This document shows positions 1 through 8,700 of a DNA stretch of 37,863 nt, in pieces. The position numbers and the translations under genes were made by a program. The notes under the pieces were generated by a model. The model saw only the letters and a list, made by a program, of their open reading frames with translations, was not told the origin of the DNA and did no database searches. Source of the stretch: a virus; IMG/VR virus record IMGVR_UViG_3300026097_000048, positions 1 to 37,863 of that record. The stretch is one strand, 5' to 3'. How positions within the stretch are numbered: position 1 is the first letter of the stretch; every line of letters starts with the position of its first letter.

Positions 1-2
1 CT

Positions 3-284
3 ACTTGCCATGACTTCATTGAGTGGTGTGGGCTTATTGAAGGACACCAAACCAATGCAAGTTTGAATGTGGGTGAGAAGATATACAACCAAGATTTGTA
101 TGTTGACTTCATACAAGAGTACCCTGACTATAGACCAAACGCTAAGATGACCATATCAAGGACTGAGTTCTATAAGTGGCTTGTAAAGTATGCGGTATTC
201 AAAGAGGGCATTGAACCTAAGCAAGGTAGAGATGCAAGAGGCAAGTGGATGATAATAATTAAACCATCAGAGATAGAGATATGA
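3..284 (+). CDS. C-terminal end of a replication protein (5' truncated)
   Basis: The reading frame is open from the window edge (frame of base 3) to the TGA at 284, so only about 93 C-terminal residues are present. A TTG at 63 is an internal codon and not a convincing start. The tail is basic and aromatic (FYKWLVKYAVF, then GRDARGKWMIII) and resembles the winged-helix tail of phage primase/helicase proteins, where a conserved GRD..G.W pattern is common. It overlaps the helicase start by ATGA (281-284), which fits a replication operon. Assignment to a primase/helicase is an inference from the tail and context; the catalytic part lies outside the window. Confidence 0.6.
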   Translation, partial: TCHDFIEWCGLIEGHQTNASLNVGEKIYNQDLYVDFIQEYPDYRPNAKMTISRTEFYKWLVKYAVFKEGIEPKQGRDARGKWMIIIKPSEIEI

Positions 285-1516
285 TAATATTTAGAGACTA
301 TCAGACTGACATTATTGTTAGGGCCTGTAAGATATTAGAGGAAAACAGATTTGTTTACTTGTCAATGCAGGTGAGAACTGGAAAAACACTTACATCTCTT
401 GGCATAGCCAACAGACTCATTGATGTGAAGAATGTTTTGTTTGTTACAAAGAAGAAAGCGATGTCATCCATACAAGCTGACAATGAACTGCTTGAACCAT
501 ACTTTGCCCTCACTATTATAAACTATGAGAGCCTTCATCATATTGATGGAGAGTATGACCTTATTGTACTTGATGAAATACATTGCGGCGGTGCATACCC
601 CAAGCCTAGCAAGAGAGCCAAGCAAGTAAAGGAATTGTTAGCGAAGAACGACCCCTATGTAATACTGCTATCTGGGACACCAACCCCAGAGTCTTACAGT
701 CAAATGTACCATCAAGTGTACGGAATAAAGAACAATCCATTTTCAAAGTACAAGAACTTCTATAGGTTCTGTGATGACTATGTGAATGTAACATCGAGAC
801 CCATTAACGGTATAAACATAAAGGACTACTCAAAAGGGTCAGAGGATATAATCAAAGCAATGGCTCCCTTTACAATTAACTTTACACAAAAGGAGGCTGG
901 CTTTACGACAAGCACCACAGAGACAGTGCTAGAGGTAGAGATGCAGAAAAAGACCTACGAGATTGCAAAGAAATTGCAAAAGGACTTAGTTGTGCAAGGT
1001 AAGGATGAGGTGATATTAGCAGACACTCCAGTGAAACTAATGATGAAGCTGCATCAGATATTCTCAGGAACAATAAAGTTTGAGAGCGGTAATGCTATGG
1101 TGCTTGATACCAGTAAAGCTGAGTTTATTGCATCGAGATTTGAAGGCAAGAGACTTGGTGTGTTCTATAAGTTTAAGCAAGAGCTTGAGGCTTTAAAGAG
1201 TGTCTTTGGAGATGAGCTGACTACTGAGCTTAGTGATTTTGATGACTTTTCTCATAAGATTATAGCACTTCAAATTGTTAGTGGGCGTGAGGGAATATCG
1301 CTTCGCAATGCTGACTATATTGTGTTCTATAATATCGACTTTAGTGCTACAAGTTATTGGCAAGCCAAGGATAGGATGACAACAAAAGAAAGACTTGAGA
1401 ACGATGTATATTGGATATTCTCAAAAGGAGGAATTGAGAAAGACATATACAAGGCGGTTACTAAAAAGAAAGACTATACACTTAATCACTTCAAAAATGA
1501 GTTTAATAAGAAATAG
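281..1516 (+). CDS. Superfamily-2 DNA helicase (SNF2/DEAD-like)
   Basis: An ATP-dependent DNA helicase or translocase of 411 aa. It starts with a Q-motif-like FRDYQ; the Walker A is QVRTGKT (residues 30-36), the Walker B is LDEIH (97-101) and motif III is LSGTP (130-134). The C-terminal RecA-like domain holds SGREGISL (motif V-like) and QAKDRMTT in the place of motif VI. Motif VI normally reads QxxxRxxR; the second arginine is replaced here, as in some short phage SNF2-like helicases. The protein is compact, with no accessory domain. It probably works in phage replication or recombination together with the nuclease that overlaps its 3' end (1497-1516). Confidence 0.85.
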   Translation: MIIFRDYQTDIIVRACKILEENRFVYLSMQVRTGKTLTSLGIANRLIDVKNVLFVTKKKAMSSIQADNELLEPYFALTIINYESLHHIDGEYDLIVLDEIHCGGAYPKPSKRAKQVKELLAKNDPYVILLSGTPTPESYSQMYHQVYGIKNNPFSKYKNFYRFCDDYVNVTSRPINGINIKDYSKGSEDIIKAMAPFTINFTQKEAGFTTSTTETVLEVEMQKKTYEIAKKLQKDLVVQGKDEVILADTPVKLMMKLHQIFSGTIKFESGNAMVLDTSKAEFIASRFEGKRLGVFYKFKQELEALKSVFGDELTTELSDFDDFSHKIIALQIVSGREGISLRNADYIVFYNIDFSATSYWQAKDRMTTKERLENDVYWIFSKGGIEKDIYKAVTKKKDYTLNHFKNEFNKK

Positions 1517-1889
1517 CAACCAAGTAAAGCAAGCCATTGATTTCAGTGGCATACAAAACGGAAGAATACACCCATCTGATATTGATGCTGTACTTGAGTT
1601 TGACAATGAAGCACTCATATTAATTGAGGTTAAAAGAGAAGGCAACACCATACCTACAGGGCAAAGACTTTTACTTGAGAGATTATGTAACGCCTGGAGA
1701 ACTGAAAAAAGTATTGTATTATTTGTAACACATTCTTTCACGGATGACAAAAAAGATATACCTTTGAAAGAGTGCTGTGTATCAGAGGCTTACTATGATA
1801 TGAAATGGCACAAGGTACACACCGAGCTTCTTGGCTCAGTGCTCAATAAAATAGGGCTTAGGTGGAATATAAAAAAGCTAAGCATATGA
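1497..1889 (+). CDS. PD-(D/E)XK-type nuclease
   Basis: A 130-aa protein if started at ATG 1497. The frame is open further upstream, but 1497 limits the overlap with the helicase to 20 bases and gives a sensible N-terminus (MSLIRNSNQ). The core has the restriction-endonuclease-fold signature: an acidic SDIDAVLEF strand (Asp at about residues 27-29) followed by LILIEVKRE (E-x-K). A helix rich in Leu and Arg follows. This is the pattern of small phage nucleases and Holliday-junction resolvases. The adjacent helicase suggests a helicase-nuclease pair in replication or recombination. The substrate cannot be told from the sequence. Confidence 0.6.
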   Translation: MSLIRNSNQVKQAIDFSGIQNGRIHPSDIDAVLEFDNEALILIEVKREGNTIPTGQRLLLERLCNAWRTEKSIVLFVTHSFTDDKKDIPLKECCVSEAYYDMKWHKVHTELLGSVLNKIGLRWNIKKLSI

Positions 1890-2104
1890 AGTATAAGTCT
1901 TCAGAGGTAGCCTACAATGAGATAGTATATTGCGACATTATTGTAGAGAAAGAAACAAAGAGAGGCAGAAGAACCATACTTGAAGAGGAGAAAATAAAGA
2001 AGGCTGTCTACAAGGAGCTAAACGGAATGTACAAGAAACGAAAAGTACTTGATGTAATTATAAGAGCAAGATTAGGATTTTCATTTAATAAAACAAAATT
2101 ATGA
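1886..2104 (+). CDS. Small basic protein of unknown function
   Basis: 72 aa from ATG 1886, whose ATGA overlaps the preceding stop; an in-frame ATG at 1862 would add 8 residues but overlaps more. The protein is Lys/Arg-rich, with a KRGRRT patch and a predicted helical middle (EEEKIKKAVYKELN). The charge suggests nucleic-acid binding. I do not recognise a family. It is translationally coupled on both sides. Confidence 0.55.
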   Translation: MKYKSSEVAYNEIVYCDIIVEKETKRGRRTILEEEKIKKAVYKELNGMYKKRKVLDVIIRARLGFSFNKTKL

Positions 2105-2289
2105 CAAAAGAAAAAGGATTAAGTTTGGTTACGATTTTATTCGTAGTGATTTTAACATTAAAGTTAACAGGAAATATTGATTGGTCATGGTGGTGGGTGT
2201 TGCTTCCGTTTTGGTTGCCTGCATTTGGATTTGTATTGCTATTAATTACAGTACTTATCGTTCAATTTTTTAATGATGAAAAAATATGA
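2101..2289 (+). CDS. Small two-helix membrane protein
   Basis: 62 aa with two hydrophobic segments, about residues 9-24 and 29-53, separated by NIDWSWWWV. The ends are short and charged (MTKEKG; FFNDEKI). It sits in the early operon with ATGA overlaps at both ends. A role in host takeover or superinfection exclusion is possible, but there is no specific evidence. Its location among early genes argues against it being the holin. Confidence 0.6.
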   Translation: MTKEKGLSLVTILFVVILTLKLTGNIDWSWWWVLLPFWLPAFGFVLLLITVLIVQFFNDEKI

Positions 2290-2588
2290 ATAAAAGAGAA
2301 TTAGCATTACAAAGAGCAGCCTATGACTACCACTTTAGCGGTGACTCAATAGCCGAGATAGCAAAAAACCACAAGCTGCCATATGGAACTGTCTCTATGG
2401 CTAAGAACAAATATGAGATAGACTCATTTAAAGAGGACATACCTAAGAATGAATACATAAAAGATTGTGTTGTTTTAATTAACGAGGTAGAACTTGAGAG
2501 AGCTATATTTTTATTTAAGGAGTATGATATAAAATATTCCTTACCAGTAGATTGTGAAATTGAAATTAAATTTGAAAGCAAGCTATGA
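2286..2588 (+). CDS. Helix-turn-helix domain protein
   Basis: 100 aa. Residues about 8-45 match the pattern of a sigma-region-4/resolvase-like helix-turn-helix: an AAYDYHFSGDSIAEIAKNH helix pair followed by PYGTVSMAKNKY as the recognition helix. The C-terminal half (residues 55-100) is acidic and ends in alternating charged beta-like sequence. It is probably a small DNA-binding regulator or replication accessory. The target is unknown. Confidence 0.5.
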   Translation: MNKRELALQRAAYDYHFSGDSIAEIAKNHKLPYGTVSMAKNKYEIDSFKEDIPKNEYIKDCVVLINEVELERAIFLFKEYDIKYSLPVDCEIEIKFESKL

Positions 2589-2728
2589 AAATAACAGTAA
2601 AATCAAACAAACTAAAGTACTCAGTTAAGATGAGTGATGACACCGACTTCATGGAGTTCATGAACGTAGTAAATGAAATATCTAAAATCATATACTCATC
2701 AGATGAGGTTAACGACTATTGGGAATGA
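2585..2728 (+). CDS. Very small protein, unknown
   Basis: A 47-aa reading frame starting MKITVKSNKL and ending NDYWE. ATGA overlaps join it to the gene before (2585-2588) and the gene after (2725-2728). That coupling is the main evidence that it is translated. The first half is basic and the second acidic. No family is recognised. Confidence 0.45.
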   Translation: MKITVKSNKLKYSVKMSDDTDFMEFMNVVNEISKIIYSSDEVNDYWE

Positions 2729-2895
2729 TAACTCCAAACATATTTGAAAGAAAACTGGGTATAAGTAGATATAGAATAATCCTTACTAAAGAATCTTACA
2801 CCAGAGCTCTAAACGCAGGAATGTTTTGGGAACATTGGCCAGAGTTGAGCGGTCATTGGGAAGAAGATAAAAAAATAATTCATAAAGAGAAATGA
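2725..2895 (+). CDS. Very small protein, unknown
   Basis: A 56-aa reading frame starting MITPNIFERK and ending IIHKEK, linked by ATGA overlaps on both sides (2725 and 2892). It is Trp-rich for its size (MFWEHWPE, GHWEED). No family is recognised; translation is inferred from the unbroken chain of overlaps. Confidence 0.45.
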   Translation: MITPNIFERKLGISRYRIILTKESYTRALNAGMFWEHWPELSGHWEEDKKIIHKEK

Positions 2896-3104
2896 AAATA
2901 AAAGATAGAGTAGTATTACCATTAGGTGCCTCAGAACTTCCATTAAACTACAAGCTAGTTAGAGAAAGAGATGGTTTAACTAAACAGTCCTATGCTGTAA
3001 AATGGATAGAATGGAATGGGGATGGGACATATAAGGAAACGCACCTAGAACCATCTACCGGATACTCTTTAATTATGTCTCCCTTTAACATTTCCTTTAC
3101 TTGA
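2892..3104 (+). CDS. Small protein, unknown
   Basis: 70 aa, predicted mainly beta (KIKDRVVLPLG, then YAVKWIEWNGDGTY). This resembles small SH3-like or KOW-like phage proteins, but no family can be named. Its start overlaps the previous stop (ATGA). The next frame begins at a TTGA overlap, where a broken mini-gene follows. Confidence 0.5.
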   Translation: MKIKDRVVLPLGASELPLNYKLVRERDGLTKQSYAVKWIEWNGDGTYKETHLEPSTGYSLIMSPFNISFT

Positions 3105-3197
3105 CAGACAACTGAGATTACTGAGATTATAGAACAAAGAGATGATTATATAAAATTTAAGACTAAAAACTCTAACTACGAATTATTTAGATTGTGA
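3101..3197 (+). pseudogene. Mini-gene broken by a one-base shift (or with a hidden start)
   Basis: A TTG at 3101 overlaps the previous stop (TTGA) but runs into TGA after four codons. The frame one base away is open from about 3105 to the TGA at 3195-3197 and encodes TEITEIIEQRDDY..., ending in YELFRL. It has no ATG, GTG or TTG near its front. Its stop overlaps the GTG start of the next gene (GTGA, 3194-3197), just as in the other coupled genes here. The simplest reading is a roughly 31-aa gene with a single-base indel near 3110, either real or a sequencing error. A rare start codon is also possible. Confidence 0.35.
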
Positions 3198-3379
3198 AAA
3201 CAAGCAAAGACATCATTAAAGAATTGTCAAAAGTAATTAATGCCGTTGGGACTGTTTGTTCAGAACCTAATGATATAGCTATAGTAACTGAAGTAGATAA
3301 CGAGATTTGCTATATAAACCATAAAGACTTACACAAATACGAGTACAAAAACGGAGAAATAAAATTAAAAAAGATATGA
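3194..3379 (+). CDS. Small protein, unknown (GTG start)
   Basis: 61 aa starting at GTG 3194, which overlaps the preceding TGA. The N-terminus is helical (SKDIIKELSKVINAVG) and the rest is beta-like and ends lysine-rich (IKLKKI). No family is recognised. The ATGA overlap at 3376 couples it to the next gene. Confidence 0.5.
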   Translation: MKTSKDIIKELSKVINAVGTVCSEPNDIAIVTEVDNEICYINHKDLHKYEYKNGEIKLKKI

Positions 3380-3705
3380 GCGGAGGACATTTTAATTACA
3401 CGCAGCACAATATCAGAGATATTTTTGAAGATATTGAAAAAGAAATTAGAAATAACGGCAAAATCAAAACCTCTGCAGAGTTAAAAGAAGAGGGATGGAT
3501 AGACTCAGATTGGTATGAGAAATATCCTGAAGACCTTAAACACTACGAATACCCAGAAGAGGTTATAGAGGAATTTAAAAAAGGCGTTGAAATATTAAAG
3601 AAAGCGTATATTTACGCTCATAGAATAGATTGGCTTTTGTCTGGAGATGATGGAGAGGAATCATTTTTAAGTAGATTAAAAGAAGAATTAAATAAAATAA
3701 ACTAA
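3376..3705 (+). CDS. SGGHFNY-type phage protein
   Basis: 109 aa beginning MSGGHFNYTQHNI, an N-terminal signature I recognise from a family of small phage proteins of unknown function, followed by helices (IRDIFEDIEKEIRNN; EEVIEEFKKGVEILKKAYIYAHRIDWLLSGDDGEESF, split here for description). It is acidic overall with a probable helical bundle at residues 65-105. It lies next to the DUF3310 gene, a neighbour often seen in phage nucleotide-metabolism or replication regions. The biochemical role is unknown. Confidence 0.65.
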   Translation: MSGGHFNYTQHNIRDIFEDIEKEIRNNGKIKTSAELKEEGWIDSDWYEKYPEDLKHYEYPEEVIEEFKKGVEILKKAYIYAHRIDWLLSGDDGEESFLSRLKEELNKIN

Positions 3706-3707
3706 AT

Positions 3708-3962
3708 ATGCGAGGAAGCCAATTACATTACGAAGCCACTGGAGATTACGACCTAATAGACGTTATCCAGGATTACAAACTAAATTTTAACCGTGGGAAC
3801 TGTGTAAAATACTTATTCAGGGCGGGAAAAAAAGATGATGAACTGCAAGACTTACTCAAGGCTAAGGACTATCTTGAAAGAGAGATTCAGTTCGTAAGAG
3901 AATTAAGACACAAAGCTGCTGATGATTTTAGAGAAAACAGATGGACTGAAACAAAAGCATGA
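3708..3962 (+). CDS. DUF3310 protein
   Basis: 84 aa matching DUF3310: HYEATGDYDLIDVI at the start, then the core LNFNRGNCVKYLFRAGKK, then DLLKAKDYLEREI. Family members are small phage proteins sometimes labelled nucleotide kinase-like. The label is weakly supported and no P-loop is present here. The ATG at 3708 is two bases after the preceding TAA. The 3' end overlaps the VRR-NUC gene (3959-3962). Confidence 0.8.
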   Translation: MRGSQLHYEATGDYDLIDVIQDYKLNFNRGNCVKYLFRAGKKDDELQDLLKAKDYLEREIQFVRELRHKAADDFRENRWTETKA

Positions 3963-4204
3963 CAGAACAACAGATACAAGCCAAAAGAATAAAGAAACTT
4001 GAAGATGAAGGTTATTATGTGATAAAGCTGATTAAGACAAACAAGAATGGAATACCTGACATTATTGCTATTCATCCTAACATGGGAGTACTATTCGTTG
4101 AGGTAAAGACTCCAAAGGGAGTCTTGTCTAAGCTGCAAGAGTACAGATTAAAGGAGCTAAAAGAGCTTGGATTTAGAACTGAAGTGTACAGGGGTGAAAA
4201 ATAA
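3959..4204 (+). CDS. VRR-NUC domain nuclease
   Basis: 81 aa, the whole protein being a minimal VRR-NUC domain of the PD-(D/E)XK superfamily. The motif reads GIPDIIAIHP (catalytic Asp in G-x-PD) followed by VLFVEVKTPKG (E-x-K) and the family's terminal helix KLQEYRLKELKELG with a strand FRTEVY. Stand-alone phage VRR-NUC proteins act as structure-specific nucleases, for example on branched or junction DNA. It closes the first coupled gene chain; a 50-base gap follows. Confidence 0.85.
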   Translation: MTEQQIQAKRIKKLEDEGYYVIKLIKTNKNGIPDIIAIHPNMGVLFVEVKTPKGVLSKLQEYRLKELKELGFRTEVYRGEK

Positions 4205-4239
4205 TTTCATTTAAACACCAATTAATAAAAATATTTTAG

Positions 4240-4247
4240 TAATTTTA
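4240..4247 (+). promoter_or_regulatory. Possible weak -7 element
   Basis: The only sizeable gap in the early operon (4205-4254) is very AT-rich. TAATTTTA at 4240-4247 is one base off the Bacteroidetes TAnnTTTG box and lies 7 bases before the ATG at 4255. No clear -33 element is visible, so this may simply be an AT-rich leader. Confidence 0.25.
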
Positions 4248-4254
4248 GAGCGTT

Positions 4255-4488
4255 ATGGTTTATACAGCAAAAGACATAGATAAGATTTTAGGCTTCAGAA
4301 CTTGGAGCGATAAGAAAAAGACAGACGAGCTGCTCAGAATTGATGCAGATATGTACTGTAATCTTGGAAGTGAATCAACCAAAGCGGATAAGGAGAGGGT
4401 AAAGAAACAATCACGAAAAATCTACGAGGCCATTAAGAAAATCGACTATCTTACTGGTCTCTCCTTCTTACACGTCATGGACTTATGA
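4255..4488 (+). CDS. Small protein, unknown
   Basis: 77 aa and charged. The N-terminal helix YTAKDIDKILGFRTWSDKKK resembles a DNA-binding or regulatory helix pair, followed by a lysine-rich helix (KADKERVKKQSRKIYEAIKK). It follows the only clear gap in the early operon and so may begin a second transcription unit. No family is recognised. It is coupled to the next gene by ATGA (4485). Confidence 0.5.
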   Translation: MVYTAKDIDKILGFRTWSDKKKTDELLRIDADMYCNLGSESTKADKERVKKQSRKIYEAIKKIDYLTGLSFLHVMDL

Positions 4489-4673
4489 AAATATCACCGC
4501 TTGAAGCCAAGAGAATACAAAACATTAATTTCTTAATGGATGAAATACACGACTCAGCAAACGAAATATATGAGTGCTTAGTTGATAAAGATTATAAACA
4601 GCTCAAGGCAGAGACAAACTCTGTAATCAAAAAGATAAGAGCTTTATCAGATTCAGTTCAAGATGAAATATAA
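4485..4673 (+). CDS. Small helical protein, unknown
   Basis: 62 aa, almost entirely predicted helix or coiled coil (EAKRIQNINFLMDEIHDSAN; QLKAETNSVIKKIRALSDSV). The 3' end overlaps the metallophosphoesterase gene by 11 bases. It may be a partner of one of its coupled neighbours; there is no direct evidence. Confidence 0.5.
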   Translation: MKISPLEAKRIQNINFLMDEIHDSANEIYECLVDKDYKQLKAETNSVIKKIRALSDSVQDEI

Positions 4674-5379
4674 AGAATCAAGGCCAAGGCTAAGCGGTAA
4701 TAAAAGATTTGCTTACGAGAACATAACAAAAGACGAGAGAAGAATACTTGTCATAGGAGATATTCACGCACCATTTGAGCTTGATGGTTACTTTGACTTC
4801 TGCAAAGAGACATACGCAAAGTACAACTGCAATCAAGTTATATTCATAGGAGACATCATTGACAATCATTACGCATCTTTTCACGCCACTGACCCTGATG
4901 GTATGGGCGGTGGAGATGAGCTTGACTTTGCTATTGCACAAATAGATAAGTGGTCTAAGGAGTTCCCTGTAGCTGACGTATGTATTGGAAACCACGACAG
5001 GATTATAATGAGAAAGGCTTTTGACTCTCAAATACCAAGTCGCTGGATAAAGTCATATAACGAGGTCTTAGGCGTTAACTGGAACTGGGTGGAACAAGTA
5101 GTCTATGACAACGTACAATACGTTCACGGAGAGGGAGGAACGGCCAGAACAAAGGCTAAGAATGATATGATGTCAACCGTTCAAGGACATATACACACTC
5201 AGGCATATACTGAGTGGATGGTAGGAAAGAACTTTAAGATATTCGCTACACAAGTAGGCTGTGGAGTTGACTCATCTGCATACGCTGCTGCATATGCAAA
5301 GCATTTTAAGAAGCAAGCTATAGGTTGCGGTGTTATACTGGGAGGTCATACCGCAATAAACTGCCTTATGGAGTTATGA
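4663..5379 (+). CDS. Calcineurin-like metallophosphoesterase
   Basis: 238 aa with the five-block metallophosphoesterase signature: GDIH (32-35), GDIIDNH (63-69), GNHD (109-112), a histidine in VHGEGG (155) and GHIH (175-178). These residues bind the two metals and attack phosphodiesters or phosphomonoesters. The length matches phage single-domain enzymes often found in replication regions. Candidate substrates are DNA ends, cyclic nucleotides or RNA 2',3'-phosphates; the sequence does not decide. A Gly/Ala-rich end (CGVDSSAYAAAYAKHF) follows the last metal motif. Confidence 0.85.
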   Translation: MKYKESRPRLSGNKRFAYENITKDERRILVIGDIHAPFELDGYFDFCKETYAKYNCNQVIFIGDIIDNHYASFHATDPDGMGGGDELDFAIAQIDKWSKEFPVADVCIGNHDRIIMRKAFDSQIPSRWIKSYNEVLGVNWNWVEQVVYDNVQYVHGEGGTARTKAKNDMMSTVQGHIHTQAYTEWMVGKNFKIFATQVGCGVDSSAYAAAYAKHFKKQAIGCGVILGGHTAINCLMEL

Positions 5380-5756
5380 TATTCAATGACAGTCAAGACG
5401 CTAAACTACAGAAGAACGCCATACAATGCTTTGTAAACCTTTTTAAAGGTAGCTTTGTTAGGCTCGCACCTCCTGATGTTGACTACAAGATATTCGACAA
5501 GGACAAAAAACTAATAGCATACGCTGACGTAATAGTGGAGGATAGAAGCATGAGAGATGCTTACCCGCTCAAGATAAATGCACGCAAACTAATAAAGCTG
5601 TCAGACAAAAGACTAAGCCCTGTTATCATCTGGTACTTCAATGATGGTATCATATACGGCAAAGTACAGAAAATATCAGGACAAATAGAATGGGTCAACG
5701 AAGAGCTGACCGCATCCTACTCAAACAAATCAGACTTCAAATACGTTAGGATTTAA
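5376..5756 (+). CDS. Putative nuclease-fold protein, last gene of the early operon
   Basis: 126 aa from ATG 5376 (ATGA overlap with the preceding gene). The order of elements, DYKIFDKDKKLIAYADVIVED followed by INARKLIKLSDKRLSPVIIWYFNDG (split for description), resembles small phage PD-(D/E)XK-like proteins in which an acidic strand is followed by a lysine and a long helix. The catalytic E-x-K is not clear (A-D-V-I-V here), so it could be inactive or a different fold. Its stop codon overlaps the stop codon of the convergent late operon. Confidence 0.45.
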   Translation: MIFNDSQDAKLQKNAIQCFVNLFKGSFVRLAPPDVDYKIFDKDKKLIAYADVIVEDRSMRDAYPLKINARKLIKLSDKRLSPVIIWYFNDGIIYGKVQKISGQIEWVNEELTASYSNKSDFKYVRI

Positions 5757-5760
5757 TCCT
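5748..5760. repeat. Near-palindrome at the convergence of early and late operons
   Basis: AGGATT and AATCCT arms flank one T. The plus-strand TAA (5754-5756) and the minus-strand TAA (5755-5753) overlap inside it. There is no spacer and no obvious intrinsic terminator, so both transcripts would have to read into the opposing gene. Confidence 0.5.
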
Positions 5761-8700
5761 TATATTCTTCAGCAAGTATTGCATTTCTAATATCTCTATA
5801 GAACGGAAGCATACCTGTTGCACCTAGTGCGTCTGTCACACTTCTTAAAGATAGTAGCTCATCCATATACTTTCTTTTATCCTTTTTAGTTTTTGCATTT
5901 TGAAATTTACCAAAAGTCTTTATGGCTCTAATTATTGGTTTAGCTATTGGTTGGTAAGGCCCAAGCCCTGTTAGTGTTATTGTTTCTGCTGGATTCCTGT
6001 ATATTTTTTCAGGAGTTACCTGAGAGTAAACAATAGAGTGCTTGTATGGGTCGTATTTTTTACCATCTCTAAGCTCTTGTCCATATTCTTCATTTAGCTT
6101 TTCAATACCTATGTTTATAGGAATCATAGCAGCATTACCAAGAGTCCTTCTACTTATAAGAGAAACAGCTGAACCAACAGTACCTCTCTTTAAATCATTA
6201 ACCAAGTCTTCTTCATCATCTCCAAAGCCTAGAGCATTATTTAAAGACGTTCCGAAGAACTGACTTAAAGCTAGATAAGTTGCCATTCTTAAATTTAACG
6301 CCACAAGAGTAGCAGCTCCCTGAGACCTTGACATTTCACCGCTGCCTAATAGAGATGCAATCCCTTGCCTTGCGGTAGTGTATTCATTTATAGCAAACCT
6401 AGACATATAGGAGTTCATTGTCTTATACACCTTAGATAGCGTGGCATCATCAGGGCGTATTTGATTTTTTAATATGACATCCATCCTACTGTTTGTGGTA
6501 GCTGCCCTTTGAACCGCAACATCAGCAGCTCTTGTAGCTTTCTCTATGGCATCTCTATTGTCAATCAAGTACTCCTTATCTCCTTCGCTCATCTTGTCAA
6601 AGTCAATCTCATTACCTGTTTGATTTTTAAATTCAGCGGCAAATGTCCCAAAGAACAATGGCCTTGATATGGCTTTATCTGGAGTTGATATTAAGTTCTC
6701 AGCAATCTTAGAAGAAACTTTAGCGATAGGTCTAACACCCATAGATAAAACCTCCATGGCTACTCCTGCTTCGCTCTTAGCTCTTGCCGAGCCTTTCTTT
6801 CCTCTGACAAAACCACTTGCCTCAGCTTTTGAACCAGCTAATTTCTCGTCTCCATATAGTTTAGTAAATGCCTTTGAGCCTGAGTTTCTAACTATGTCAA
6901 GTCCTGACTGCCCAAAAGACCACTTACCATACTTTGATACACCACTTGAGAACTCCTTGGGAGAAGCTGTCATTACATAGGACAAGTTACTTAGGTATTC
7001 AGCAGCAGCCCTTGGAACTGAGGCTAATGCAGCTTGATACCCCACTGTTCTTGCTTTGTCGAAAGCTCTTGTTAATGCGTTGTATTCAGTAAAGTTACTT
7101 AGAAGTACATTCTTAATAGCCTCATTAAACGATGACCTAAGTGCATTTGCAGCGTCCTTCTGCATTTTTGTTGATTCTGGACTATTGACAATATCATCCT
7201 GTATCTTAGTCAGTGTTTGATTGATTGTCTTTAGCTGGTCAGTTAAGTTGTAGTCAAGAAGAGTATATCTTGCAGACCTAATCAGTGTACTTATTGGGTC
7301 AAACTCAATAGGCTTAGCTCCAGCTGTACGAGATATTGCAGCTTTTGATTTTGTGGATGGGCTGAGTATTGAGTTGGTTTGCTTTAATAAATCTGACGCA
7401 TCTGATTCCTTGTTTATAGAGGTTTTATGATGTACATAGTTATTAAAAAGTTCGATACCATCTCCCCTAACAACAGTAGCTGTATAGGCGGCCAACTCTG
7501 ATAGCTCTTGATATATGGCTTCGATTTCTTTTATCGCCTTCTTCTCTTTTGGAGAGAACGACTCAAACATCTCTGAAGCTGTTTTGTTTTCAGCTTTTAT
7601 TTCTTGTAATATTTTTATATCTCCTTCTCCGTAGTTTGACTCTGAAGGGTCTTTGTTGAAATCCTCTACAGTGGCGTCAATAAAGTCATTAGCCGATGCT
7701 GTTCCTTTTTTATTGTCATTTGACTCATACTCTTTCTGAAGCAAGTAAGCTGTCACTTCAAACTTTTTCTTAGCCTCATTTCTTATATTGGTATAAAGCC
7801 CCTTCTCAATCTGCTCAACTTTAGCCAATATATTTGACATCTTAGACTCGTATTTAGCAAGCGAGGTGGCTGCTTTCTCAAATATGTTATCTGATATCTG
7901 TCTACCTTTAAAGTTGCCGTAAACGTCATCTATGACGTTCAGAGGATTAGACCTAACAGACTCAAGTATGCTTGACTTTTTTCCTTTTTTTAGTGCTGAC
8001 TTTATTTTTCCATAAACCCTTGTTGATGCCGTCGCTAGTTTTGACTTGTCTATATTTTTTATTATAGGGATTACGTTTTTACTTGCTCTGTTTGATTCAA
8101 TGGTTCGCATTAAGTTATTAGCAGGGTATGTATAGAAACCATTATTGATATTGTCCATGTTTACTATGGCTTCTTCAAGTTCCTTTCCTGTTAAATCAAT
8201 AAAGTCTTTCTTTTTTAGCTGCTTGTATTTTGATGCACTATCTTTTGATAGCTCGTCAATAGCAGTCAGCTTAACATCTACAGCGTTCGCTTCATTCACT
8301 AATTCGTTTCTGAGCTCTGCATATTCATTAACACCATCAATAATATCCTGTGACTCAGCGTCTTTTACTTTGTTTAATTTTTCAACTAAATTAAAAAGAG
8401 TAGTGGTGTCGATGTCATTTAGCTTTGCCTGTATAAAATCAGAGTAGTTTTCAATCAGAAACTCACCATCTGTATCCTTGGAGTTTATACTTGCTATCGC
8501 TTTCTTTGTAACCTTACTATCAGCAGGAGACACCTCAACCTCCTCTTGTGGAGTAAACACTTTTTCATAAAGCTCATTGGCTTGCATCGTTAATGTGTTG
8601 GCTTCCTGGAGCGGTATGGTTCTTTTTCTTGATGAGAACTTACTTACGAAATCATTATACTCATCTATATTCTCATTAGTAAGTTGTTCTACGGGTATGT

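Noticed and set aside
1395-1496. N-terminal extension of the 1497-1889 nuclease
   Set aside because: It lies wholly inside the helicase gene in another frame and reads as low-complexity basic sequence; the ATG at 1497 fits better.
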